DNA of 64,000 nt from Sphingosinicella sp942492965 (lineage in GTDB: Bacteria; Pseudomonadota; Alphaproteobacteria; Sphingomonadales; Sphingomonadaceae). Below, in pieces: positions 53,562 to 61,488 of this stretch; position 1 is the first letter of the stretch; each line of letters opens with the position of its first letter. Below the pieces are notes generated by a model that saw only the letters and a program-made list of their open reading frames with translations, did not search any database and had not been told where the DNA came from. The position numbers and the translations under genes are program-made. The stretch is taken from the NCBI GenBank assembly GCA_942492965.1, contig OW818656.1, positions 2,480,001 through 2,544,000 of the forward strand, in the 5' to 3' direction.

Positions 53562-54008
53562 TTGTCCGAACTGGATCAGATCGACCGCAAGATTATCGCC
53601 CAGCTTGCAATCGACTCGGGATTGACGAGCGAGCAGCTGGGCAATCGCGTCGGGCTGTCCGCATCGGCGGCGCACCGGCGGGTGAAGATTCTGGAAGATT
53701 CGGGGTTCATCCGTGGCTACCGCGCCGTGCTGTCGCCCGAGGCGCGGGGCAATCCTTCCGCCGTCTATGTCGCCGTCACGCTCACCGATCAGCGCAAGGA
53801 AACGCTTTCCGCCTTCGAAACCGCCGTGGCGCGCGCGCCTGAAATCGCCGAGGGACACCTGATTACCGGCGATTCGGACTACATGCTGAAAATCCTGGTG
53901 AAGGAAGGCGATAGCTTCGAGCGCGTGCACCGCGAGCTGCTGGCGGCGCTGCCCGGCGTGCAGCGGCTGGTGACGCAGGTGAGCATCCGCAGGATTGTGG
54001 GTGAGTGA
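53562..54008 (+). CDS. Lrp/AsnC-family transcriptional regulator
   Basis: A 148-residue regulator. The winged helix-turn-helix spans LDQIDRKIIAQLAIDSG to LSASAAHRRVKILEDSGFIRG, and a C-terminal RAM ligand-binding domain (SAVYVAVTLTDQR, GHLITGDSDYMLKILV) follows. It starts at a TTG. Its position back to back with ald suggests it activates ald in response to alanine, as known for such pairs. Confidence 0.92.
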   Translation: MSELDQIDRKIIAQLAIDSGLTSEQLGNRVGLSASAAHRRVKILEDSGFIRGYRAVLSPEARGNPSAVYVAVTLTDQRKETLSAFETAVARAPEIAEGHLITGDSDYMLKILVKEGDSFERVHRELLAALPGVQRLVTQVSIRRIVGE

Positions 54009-54171
54009 GCGATTTCGCACGCCTGTTGTGCAGTGCGGCACGCTATGCTAGTCGCCGCCGCCGCTTCGGTTCGAAACAACGCAGCTTGAGGCATGAGTCG
54101 CATGACCCGGCAGAACAAGGATTACAGGGGTTCGTGCCGCTAACCGCGGCACCGATGCCCCGCATCCGTCC

Positions 54172-56082
54172 ATGACCGGACCCCACAACCCGCACGCGTC
54201 GTCCTCCGACCGCCATGACGGCATCGCCAAGCTGGCGGTCGCCGCGATCGGCATCGTTTTCGGCGATATCGGCACCTCGCCGCTCTACGCCTTCCGCGAA
54301 ACCTTCGCGGGCCACCACCCGCTCGCGCTCGACGCGGTCCACGTCTACGGCGTCGTCAGCCTGATCTTCTGGTCGATGATGCTGGTGGTGACGATCAAGT
54401 ACGTCACGATCATCATGCGCGCGGACAACAAGGGGCAGGGCGGCAGCCTGGCGCTGCTCGCGCTCATTTCGCGCAGGACCGCACACGCGCGGCTCGGCGT
54501 CGTGATCGTGATGCTCGGCGTGTTCGCCACGGCGCTCTTTTATGGCGACAGCATGATCACCCCGGCGATCTCGGTGCTTTCGGCGGTCGAGGGTCTCGTG
54601 GTGGTGAACGACGCGTTCGAACCGCTGGTGCTTCCGATCGCGGTGTTCATCCTCGTCTTCCTGTTCCTCATCCAGGCGCGCGGCACCGCCAAGGTCGGCG
54701 CGCTGTTCGGGCCGATCATGGTGCTCTACTTCATCGTGCTCGCCGTGCTCGGGATCGTGAACATCGCGAAAGACCCGGAGATCCTGACGGCGCTCAACCC
54801 GTGGTACGCCTTCCAGTTCTTCCTGCTCGACGGGTGGCTCGCCTTCCTCGCGCTCGGCTCGGTCGTCCTCGCCGTGACGGGTGCGGAGGCGCTTTACGCC
54901 GACATGGGGCACTTCGGGCGCCGCCCGATCCGCTTCTCCTGGCTGTGGTTCGTGATGCCGGGGCTGATGCTCAACTACATGGGGCAGGGCGCTATGATCG
55001 TGAGCATGACGCCCGCCGAAGCCGAGGTGGCGATCCGCAACCCGTTCTTCATGCTCGCCCCCGAAGCCCTGCGCCTGCCGCTTGTGGGGCTTGCGACGCT
55101 TGCCACCGTGATCGCCAGCCAGGCGGTGATCTCGGGCGCGTTTTCGGTGACGCATCAGGCGATCCAGCTCGGCTTCATGCCGCGCCTCACCATCAAGCAC
55201 ACCAGCGCCTCGACGCAGGGGCAAATCTATATCCCGGTCATCAACTGGCTGCTGATGTCCGCGGTGATCCTGCTCGTGCTGATGTTCCAGAATTCGAGCA
55301 ACCTTGCCGCCGCCTACGGCATTGCCGTGACGGGCGCGATGCTGATCGACACATGCCTGCTCGCCGTCGTGCTGTTTTCGCTCTGGAAATGGAAGTCCTG
55401 GCTCGCCATTCCGCTGCTCGCGGCGTTCTTCATCGTCGACGGCGCCTATTTCGCCGCGAACCTCACCAAGGTTCCCGACGGCGGCTGGTTCCCGCTGCTC
55501 ATCGGCGTTGTCGCCTTCACGATGCTGACGACATGGTCGAAGGGCCGCCTGCTGATGCGTCAGCGGATGCAGGAAGCTGCCATGCCGATGGAAATCTTCG
55601 TGAAGTCCGCTGCGAACAGCGCCATCCGTGTGCCCGGCACCGCGATCTTCATGTCATCGGAGCCGACCGGCGTGCCGCACGCGCTCCTCCACAACATGAA
55701 GCACAACAAGGTGCTGCACGAGCGCGTGATCGTGCTCACCGTGGCGATCGAGGATATTCCCTACGTCGAGACGTGCGATGTGGTGGAGACGCAGGATCTG
55801 GGGCAGGGTTTCTACCGGATGAAGCTGCGCTACGGCTTCATGCAGGAAACCGATATCCCGAGGGCGCTCTCGCCCGTGAACACCTGCGGGCCGAAGTTCG
55901 ACATGATGCAGACGAGCTTCTTCCTCTCCCGCCAGACGCTGATCGCGGCGCCGAAACCCGGCATGGCGCTGTGGCGCGAAAAGCTGTTCGCCTGGATGCT
56001 GCGCAACGCGGCGACGGCGATGGAGTTCTTCAAGCTGCCCACGAACCGCGTGGTGGAGCTGGGCAGCCAGGTCGAAATTTAG
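54172..56082 (+). CDS. kup: Low-affinity potassium uptake protein Kup
   Basis: K+:H+ symporter of the inner membrane. It has 636 residues with 12 predicted membrane helices and a cytosolic C-terminal domain. The N-terminal signature IGIVFGDIGTSPLYAFRETF, then ALFYGDSMITPAISVLSAVEG and the C-terminal NTCGPKFDMMQTSFFLSR are typical. It stands alone; the 163-nt gap upstream contains no feature I can call. Confidence 0.95.
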   Translation: MTGPHNPHASSSDRHDGIAKLAVAAIGIVFGDIGTSPLYAFRETFAGHHPLALDAVHVYGVVSLIFWSMMLVVTIKYVTIIMRADNKGQGGSLALLALISRRTAHARLGVVIVMLGVFATALFYGDSMITPAISVLSAVEGLVVVNDAFEPLVLPIAVFILVFLFLIQARGTAKVGALFGPIMVLYFIVLAVLGIVNIAKDPEILTALNPWYAFQFFLLDGWLAFLALGSVVLAVTGAEALYADMGHFGRRPIRFSWLWFVMPGLMLNYMGQGAMIVSMTPAEAEVAIRNPFFMLAPEALRLPLVGLATLATVIASQAVISGAFSVTHQAIQLGFMPRLTIKHTSASTQGQIYIPVINWLLMSAVILLVLMFQNSSNLAAAYGIAVTGAMLIDTCLLAVVLFSLWKWKSWLAIPLLAAFFIVDGAYFAANLTKVPDGGWFPLLIGVVAFTMLTTWSKGRLLMRQRMQEAAMPMEIFVKSAANSAIRVPGTAIFMSSEPTGVPHALLHNMKHNKVLHERVIVLTVAIEDIPYVETCDVVETQDLGQGFYRMKLRYGFMQETDIPRALSPVNTCGPKFDMMQTSFFLSRQTLIAAPKPGMALWREKLFAWMLRNAATAMEFFKLPTNRVVELGSQVEI

Positions 56083-56517
56083 GGTGTGTGGGGATTCGGC
56101 CCATGCCGGGCTGCAAACGGCGGCTTTCTGCGCTTCCGGTGCTCACGTACTGTAAGTACGCTGCGCGCCGGTTCCCGAGTATCCTTTCATCGTAACGGCC
56201 TGACGATCGCTATCTGATTCGCACGCTGAACCACCTATGCTCGACCGTTTCGGGCACTTTTTTGCGTCAGCATGATCCTGGGCTGTCTCGAGGAAGCTCA
56301 CAATTCGGCCATTCCGTTCTCCGCCACGCATGGAAACAAAAAGAAATATCAGTGACATACTTGACGTTGCCGGGGCGCACGTCAGATTTCGGGATCAAGG
56401 CACCCCGTTCATGAGGGTGCCGGGTCGTTGGTCGGGGTTTGGCGCGCATTTGCACGGACGGAGGTGCAGGTGTGCCCGTGTTGCTTGGGACTAAACCGAC
56501 GATGACTGCCGTTTAGC
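56083..56517. other. 435-nt intergenic region before the secretion operon
   Basis: No gene is recognised. It contains CGTACT-GTA-AGTACG (56146-56160), which looks like the core of a larger imperfect palindrome flanked by CTTCCGGTGCTCA and CTGCGCGCCGGTTC, of the kind repeated in sphingomonad genomes. It also holds a perfect 7-bp hairpin, GGCACCC/GGGTGCC (56399-56421). A TTGACG at 56361-56366 could be a -35 for the downstream operon, but no good -10 follows. Parts are AT-richer than the flanks. Confidence 0.5.
56146..56160. repeat. Palindromic REP-like element
   Basis: A perfect 6-bp inverted repeat with a 3-nt loop, inside a longer imperfect dyad. I saw no second copy in this window. The call as a dispersed repeat rests on recollection of similar intergenic elements in sphingomonads. 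Confidence 0.35.
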
Positions 56518-58692
56518 GTGGACGCCGGGGGGCATTCACATCAGGCGAACAACGATGAGGGGCCGGTGGATACCGGCCTTGGCGCCTTCGTTCTGCTTGC
56601 AAAATTCTTGCGGGTTTCCGCCGACGCGGCGCAGCTGCTTCATGATCGCGGCCGGGGTGCGACTCCCTTCGATATCCAGGACATCCTCCGCTCAGCAAAA
56701 GCGCTCGGCATCAACGCCCGAACGCGCCGCGTGCCCGCCGACCGGCTTGGCCGCCAGCCGCTGCCGGCGATCGCCCGCGGGACCGATGGCCGCTTCTTCA
56801 TCCTGGCGAAGGTCCAGGAGAGCGACGGCGAACTGAAGGCGCTCATCCAGCGCCCCGACGGCGATGGCCGCCCTGAGATCTGGGACCCTGAGCGCCTTGT
56901 CTCAGAATACGCCGCCGAGCTCGTGTTCATGACGACGCGCGAGAGCCTCGCGGGCACCGCCCGAAAGTTCGACGTCGCGTGGTTCATCCCGGCGCTCGTC
57001 AAATACCGCAAGGCGCTTCGCGACGTTCTCGCGGCCTCGTTCGTGATCCAGCTGGTGGCGCTGGCGACGCCGATCTTCTTCCAGCTCGTCGTCGACAAGG
57101 TGCTCGTCCACCAGTCGCTGACGACGCTGACCGTGCTCGCGGTCGGGTTCGTCGTCGTGTCGATCTGGGAGGTGCTGCTCAGCGGGCTTCGGACGTGGCT
57201 CTTCGCGCACACGACCAACCGTGTCGATGCCGAGCTCGGCGCGCAGCTGTTCCGGCACCTCCTCAGCCTGCCGCTGGCCTGGTTCGAGAGCCGGCGCGTC
57301 GGCGACAGCGTAGCGCGCGTGCGCGAGCTCGAGACGATCCGCGAGTTTTTGACCTCAAGCTCTGTGACACTCGTCATCGACCTCTTGTTCACGGTCGTGT
57401 TCCTCGGCGTGATGTACCTCTACTCGCCGTTCCTGACGCTCATCGTCGGCATCTCGATCCCGCTCTATATCGGCATCTCGGCGCTGGTGACCCCGCCGCT
57501 CCGGCGCCGCCTTGAAGAGAAGTTCGCGCGCGGCGCGGAGAACCAGGCGTTCCTCGTCGAGAGCGTGACCGGCGTGCAGACCCTAAAGGCGATGGCGGTC
57601 GAGCCGCAGATGCGCGAGCGCTGGGAACGTCAGATCGCCGGCTACACGAAGACCGGGTTCGACGTGGTGCGGCTCGCCAACTGGGGCAGCCAGTCGGTGC
57701 AGCTGGTCTCCAAGCTGACCACGGTCGCGATCCTCTACTTCGGCGCCAAGGCCGTGATCGCTGGTGACCTCAGCGTCGGCGCACTCGTCGCGTTCAACAT
57801 GCTCGCGGGCCGGGTCGCCGAGCCGGTGCTGCGCCTTGCGCAAATGTGGCAGGACTTCCAGCAGGTGCGCGTCTCGGTCGAGCGGCTGGGCGATGTGCTC
57901 AACGCGCCCGCCGAGCCGCAGCAGAGCGCCGGCCGCGCCAGCCTGCCGCGGATCAAGGGCGAGATCGTGTTCGATCAGGTGAAGTTCCGCTATCGCCCCG
58001 ATGGCTCCGAGGTGCTGCGCGGGGTGAACCTCCGGATCGCGCCCGGCGAGATGATCGGCATCGTCGGTCCGTCGGGCTCGGGGAAGTCGACGCTGACCAA
58101 GCTCGTGCAGCGCCTCTACGTGCCCGAGAGCGGCCGCGTGCTCGTCGACGGCGTCGACCTCGCGCTCGTCGAGCCGTCGTGGCTCCGGCGGCAGGTGGGC
58201 GTGGTGCTGCAGGAGAACCTGCTGTTCAACAGGAGCGTGCGCGACAACATCGCGCTTGCCGACCCGACGATGCCGATGGAGCGTGTGATGGCGGCGGCCG
58301 AGGCGGCGGGCGCGCACCCGTTCATCCTCGAGCTTCCCGAAGGCTACGACACGCGCATCGACGAGCGCGGCGGCAACCTCTCGGGCGGCCAGCGCCAGCG
58401 CATCGCCATCGCGCGCGCGCTCGTCACCAACCCGCGCATCCTGATCCTCGACGAGGCAACGTCTGCTCTTGATGCCGAGAGCGAGGAGATCGTGCAGAAG
58501 AACCTGAAGCTGATCGCGCAGGGGCGCACGGTGATCATCATCGCGCACCGGCTCTCGGCGGTGCGGCAGGCCAGCCGCATCATCACGGTCGAGAAGGGCG
58601 CGATCACCGAGGAGGGCGACCACGAGACGCTGCTGCGCTCGGGCGGGCGCTACGCGAGCATGTATCAGCGCCAGATGGGGATCGCGGTATGA
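56518..58692 (+). CDS. Type I secretion ABC transporter with degenerate C39 domain (HlyB-like)
   Basis: A 724-residue inner-membrane exporter. Residues 15-140 form a peptidase-C39-like domain, but the catalytic cysteine is absent (DTGLGAFVLLAKFLRVS where proteases have a Cys), so it should bind cargo without cutting it, as in HlyB. A six-helix membrane domain spans about 170-430. The ATPase has Walker A GPSGSGKS (517-524), signature LSGGQ (621-625) and Walker B ILILDE (641-646). The GTG at 56518 lacks a clear ribosome-binding site; a GTG at 56566 is an alternative. It overlaps the adaptor gene by 4 nt. No TolC gene is in the window. Confidence 0.93.
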   Translation: MDAGGHSHQANNDEGPVDTGLGAFVLLAKFLRVSADAAQLLHDRGRGATPFDIQDILRSAKALGINARTRRVPADRLGRQPLPAIARGTDGRFFILAKVQESDGELKALIQRPDGDGRPEIWDPERLVSEYAAELVFMTTRESLAGTARKFDVAWFIPALVKYRKALRDVLAASFVIQLVALATPIFFQLVVDKVLVHQSLTTLTVLAVGFVVVSIWEVLLSGLRTWLFAHTTNRVDAELGAQLFRHLLSLPLAWFESRRVGDSVARVRELETIREFLTSSSVTLVIDLLFTVVFLGVMYLYSPFLTLIVGISIPLYIGISALVTPPLRRRLEEKFARGAENQAFLVESVTGVQTLKAMAVEPQMRERWERQIAGYTKTGFDVVRLANWGSQSVQLVSKLTTVAILYFGAKAVIAGDLSVGALVAFNMLAGRVAEPVLRLAQMWQDFQQVRVSVERLGDVLNAPAEPQQSAGRASLPRIKGEIVFDQVKFRYRPDGSEVLRGVNLRIAPGEMIGIVGPSGSGKSTLTKLVQRLYVPESGRVLVDGVDLALVEPSWLRRQVGVVLQENLLFNRSVRDNIALADPTMPMERVMAAAEAAGAHPFILELPEGYDTRIDERGGNLSGGQRQRIAIARALVTNPRILILDEATSALDAESEEIVQKNLKLIAQGRTVIIIAHRLSAVRQASRIITVEKGAITEEGDHETLLRSGGRYASMYQRQMGIAV

Positions 58693-60158
58693 ACGCAATC
58701 CTCATCGAACGCTTCCCCGGGCTCGTCCGGCACTGGGATGTGCTGAAGGCCGCATGGGCCGAAGAAACGGTGCGCGCGAAGACGAAGCTCCAGATCGAGG
58801 AGACGGCGTTCCTCCCCGCAGCGCTCGAGGTGATGGAGACGCCGCCGAGCCCGATCGGCCGCGGGCTGCTGTGGTTCCTGATGGGCTGCGTTGCGATCGC
58901 GCTCGTCTGGTCGTTCATCGGGCGCATGGATGTGGTCGCGGTTGCGCCCGGCAAGGTGCTTCCCGCGGCACGCGTAAAACTGATCCAGCCGACCGAGCTC
59001 GGGGTCGTGCGCGCAGTGCACGTGCGCGAAGGCCAGCATGTGAAGGCCGGGCAGCTGCTCGTCGAGCTCGACCCGACGGTCTCTGCGGCGGAGGCGTCAC
59101 AGGCCTCGCGTGCGCTGATGGCCGCATCGGTCGATGCTGCACGCGCCCGCGCCGTGCTCTCGGGACTGACGGGAAGCCCTGCAGCGTTCAATCCCCCGCC
59201 GGGAACCCCGGCGGAGGTCACGCGTACGCAGCAGACGCTCGTCGCGGCGCGTCTTGCCGAGTACCGCGCGCGGCTGACCGCGCTTGCCGAGGAACGCCAC
59301 GCTGCCGAGGCGGACAGGGCTGCGGCCCATCAGGAGATCGCCAAGCTCGATGAAACGCGACCCCTGCTGAAACGGCAGGTCGAGGCGCGGCGCGAGCTTG
59401 CCGCGAAGGGCTACGGCTCGAAGCTGCAACTGCTCGACTACGAGGCCGCTTATGTGGAATCGGAGAAGAACATTGGCATCGCCGGCGAGCGCGCCGCAGG
59501 CGCGCGCGCAGCGATCGCGGGCCTTGCCGCACAGGGCGCGCAGGTGCGCGAGGAGACGATCCGCGCGGCGGCCGAGGAACTGGCGGATGCGGAGAACCGG
59601 ATCGCGGTGGCAAGGGATGACCTCGCCAAGGCCACCAATCGCGCGAAGCTCCAGAAGCTGACGGCGCCGGTCTCGGGAACGGTGCAGCAGCTGAAGCTCT
59701 ACACGATCGGCGGGGTGGTGCAGGCAGCCGAGCCGCTGATGACGATCATCCCGGATACGGATGGTGGCAAGGCGGGCACGGCCGACGGTCTCATCGTCGA
59801 GGCGTCGGTGCTCAACAAGGACATCGGGTTCCTGCGCGAGGGCCAGGAGGTCGCGGTGAAGCTCGAGGCATTCGCGTTCACTGACCACGGGCTCATCCCC
59901 GGTAGGCTCGAGGCGATCAGTCGCGATGCGGTCGAGGATGAGAAGCTGGGGCTGGTCTATACGGCAAGGGTAGCGCTCGATTGTTCTACGGGCGCGAACG
60001 ATAGCTCACGCCGTGCCGAGCAGACGCGTACGCTCTGCCGTAAAGTATCTCCGGGGATGGCGGTCTCCGCCGAGATCAAGACGGACACGCGCCGGATCAT
60101 ACAGTATTTTCTGTCGCCGATCGCAAAAGCGACCAGCGAGGCAGGGAGAGAACGGTGA
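58689..60158 (+). CDS. Type I secretion membrane-fusion protein (HlyD-like)
   Basis: A 489-residue periplasmic adaptor linking the ABC exporter to an outer-membrane channel. A cytosolic N-terminus precedes one membrane helix (GLLWFLMGCVAIALVWSFIG); then come a lipoyl half (VAPGKVLPAARVKLIQPTEL), a long coiled-coil hairpin rich in Ala, Glu and Arg (about 130-310), the second lipoyl half (KLTAPVSGTVQQLKLYTIGG) and a beta-barrel. The ATG overlaps the exporter's stop by 4 nt. Confidence 0.93.
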   Translation: MNAILIERFPGLVRHWDVLKAAWAEETVRAKTKLQIEETAFLPAALEVMETPPSPIGRGLLWFLMGCVAIALVWSFIGRMDVVAVAPGKVLPAARVKLIQPTELGVVRAVHVREGQHVKAGQLLVELDPTVSAAEASQASRALMAASVDAARARAVLSGLTGSPAAFNPPPGTPAEVTRTQQTLVAARLAEYRARLTALAEERHAAEADRAAAHQEIAKLDETRPLLKRQVEARRELAAKGYGSKLQLLDYEAAYVESEKNIGIAGERAAGARAAIAGLAAQGAQVREETIRAAAEELADAENRIAVARDDLAKATNRAKLQKLTAPVSGTVQQLKLYTIGGVVQAAEPLMTIIPDTDGGKAGTADGLIVEASVLNKDIGFLREGQEVAVKLEAFAFTDHGLIPGRLEAISRDAVEDEKLGLVYTARVALDCSTGANDSSRRAEQTRTLCRKVSPGMAVSAEIKTDTRRIIQYFLSPIAKATSEAGRER

Positions 60159-60652
60159 GGAGATCATTTTCCAGCGCGATGATAAAAAGGTCTGGTCTCG
60201 CTGGTGTTCTGGTTTTGGCGGCCGGTTGTGGGCGAGCCACGACGTGCGACAACAAACATATCGTCTGGGTTGACCCGCAAACGGCAATCGCAGCTTATAG
60301 CGATATCGATGTTGCCGATTCGGCTGCGAAGCAGATTCTTGCTGCAAACAACCTTGTCGATATCCGCTGCTGGGCAGATCGAGACAATAAACTTGCGCAA
60401 TATGCATTAGGATACGCTTACGAGACGGGCTCGAGTATAAATGCCGATACCGGTAAAGCCCGACATTACTATAAAAAAGCCGCTGCGTCACGATCAGGGC
60501 GCACTGCAGTCTATTCACCGCCAGTGAGATCGGAAAAGCTTGGGCGGATTATTACTGTAAATTCCGGTCAAGTACAACCCGGCATGAACTCTGCTCAAAT
60601 GGCGTTCAATCGCGCCTCTTTAAACCTTTGGGGGAAGGTAAAACCCAAATGA
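60155..60652 (+). CDS. Lipoprotein with a Sel1-like repeat, in the secretion operon
   Basis: A 165-residue lipoprotein: lipobox LVLAAGCGRA with the modified cysteine near residue 25. One Sel1-type repeat is visible (KLAQYALGYAYETGSSINAD, GKARHYYKKAAA). The rest is unrecognised. The GTG overlaps the adaptor's stop by 4 nt, so it belongs to the operon. It is visibly less GC-rich than the two transport genes. Possible roles are assembly factor, immunity or cargo chaperone; none is supported directly. Confidence 0.75.
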   Translation: MRRSFSSAMIKRSGLAGVLVLAAGCGRATTCDNKHIVWVDPQTAIAAYSDIDVADSAAKQILAANNLVDIRCWADRDNKLAQYALGYAYETGSSINADTGKARHYYKKAAASRSGRTAVYSPPVRSEKLGRIITVNSGQVQPGMNSAQMAFNRASLNLWGKVKPK

Positions 60653-61488
60653 AGAACAAGACGGCAGTAGAATATCGCAGCAAAATACGATTGCGGTGTT
60701 CGGTCCTTGCGGTGAGCATTTTTCTGTTATCGGCATGCCAAGAACAAGCTGACCGGTTTCCCAAAAATCTCGACAAGAGAGCTAATGAATCCTGGATCGA
60801 TGAAAAGACATCGGCAGAGATTCTGAGTGAGATTAAATATATAAAATTCGACTATGAAGAATTTATGAAAAATCTCGAGAAGCGTGGTGTTGTATTCAAC
60901 AGTGAGCAGCGTAAACCTGTCGCGAGCTATACAGGTTTACCGCACTGGGGTTCTGAAAGAGGTTATTATTTCTATTTTCCAACCGGAAATCCGGCTCGAT
61001 ATAATACACTTCTAATCGAAACGGGCGGAGGCCTTATCCATTTTGGAAAACGTCCTATTCGTCGAGCGGCCTTGGTTCAAGAGTGTCAATGGACACTCTT
61101 TCATACTGACGAAGCCTGTACGATAGAGAAAGTTGCTCCAGTACCGCGGGAGTTCGATATCTCGAACGACGGATCGGATAACGAGCCGGTCTGCGCGCGC
61201 GTTAGAGACACGCTTATTGAGAAATATTTTTCAAACCAAAAAGATAACGAAAATGCTCAAATACTTCTCAATGGTATATTCGTGGATTTCCCGACAAATT
61301 TAAATTCTAGTCACAAGAAATCAGGTTTACATAATTCATTTCAAAAGGCACGCCCGTATAGAATTGATGAACTGTATCTGTATAGAACATATTCTAAAAA
61401 ATCAAATATATTTATGGAGCGACTGCAAATTGCGTCCATTTACACAATGAGCGTATGCAGCAGAACATATATTGGAAAGGATCAATAA
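60649..61488 (+). CDS. Lipoprotein of unknown function, in the secretion operon
   Basis: A 279-residue lipoprotein with signal and lipobox (SIFLLSACQEQ). After it come an acidic helical stretch (EILSEIKYIKFDYEEFMKNLEKRG), a Tyr-rich region (WGSERGYYFYFPTGNPARY), and cysteines in VQECQW, DEACTI and EPVCARV that could form disulfides. I recognise no family. The ATG has GGGGGAAGG upstream and overlaps the previous stop by 4 nt. AT-rich throughout, unlike the transporter genes. Confidence 0.75.
   Translation: MKNKTAVEYRSKIRLRCSVLAVSIFLLSACQEQADRFPKNLDKRANESWIDEKTSAEILSEIKYIKFDYEEFMKNLEKRGVVFNSEQRKPVASYTGLPHWGSERGYYFYFPTGNPARYNTLLIETGGGLIHFGKRPIRRAALVQECQWTLFHTDEACTIEKVAPVPREFDISNDGSDNEPVCARVRDTLIEKYFSNQKDNENAQILLNGIFVDFPTNLNSSHKKSGLHNSFQKARPYRIDELYLYRTYSKKSNIFMERLQIASIYTMSVCSRTYIGKDQ

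Noticed and set aside
56361..56389. Promoter of the secretion operon at TTGACG
   Set aside because: The -35 is good, but the sequences 16-18 nt downstream (CAGATT, AGATTT, GATTTC) are poor -10 elements, so it is not listed as a feature.
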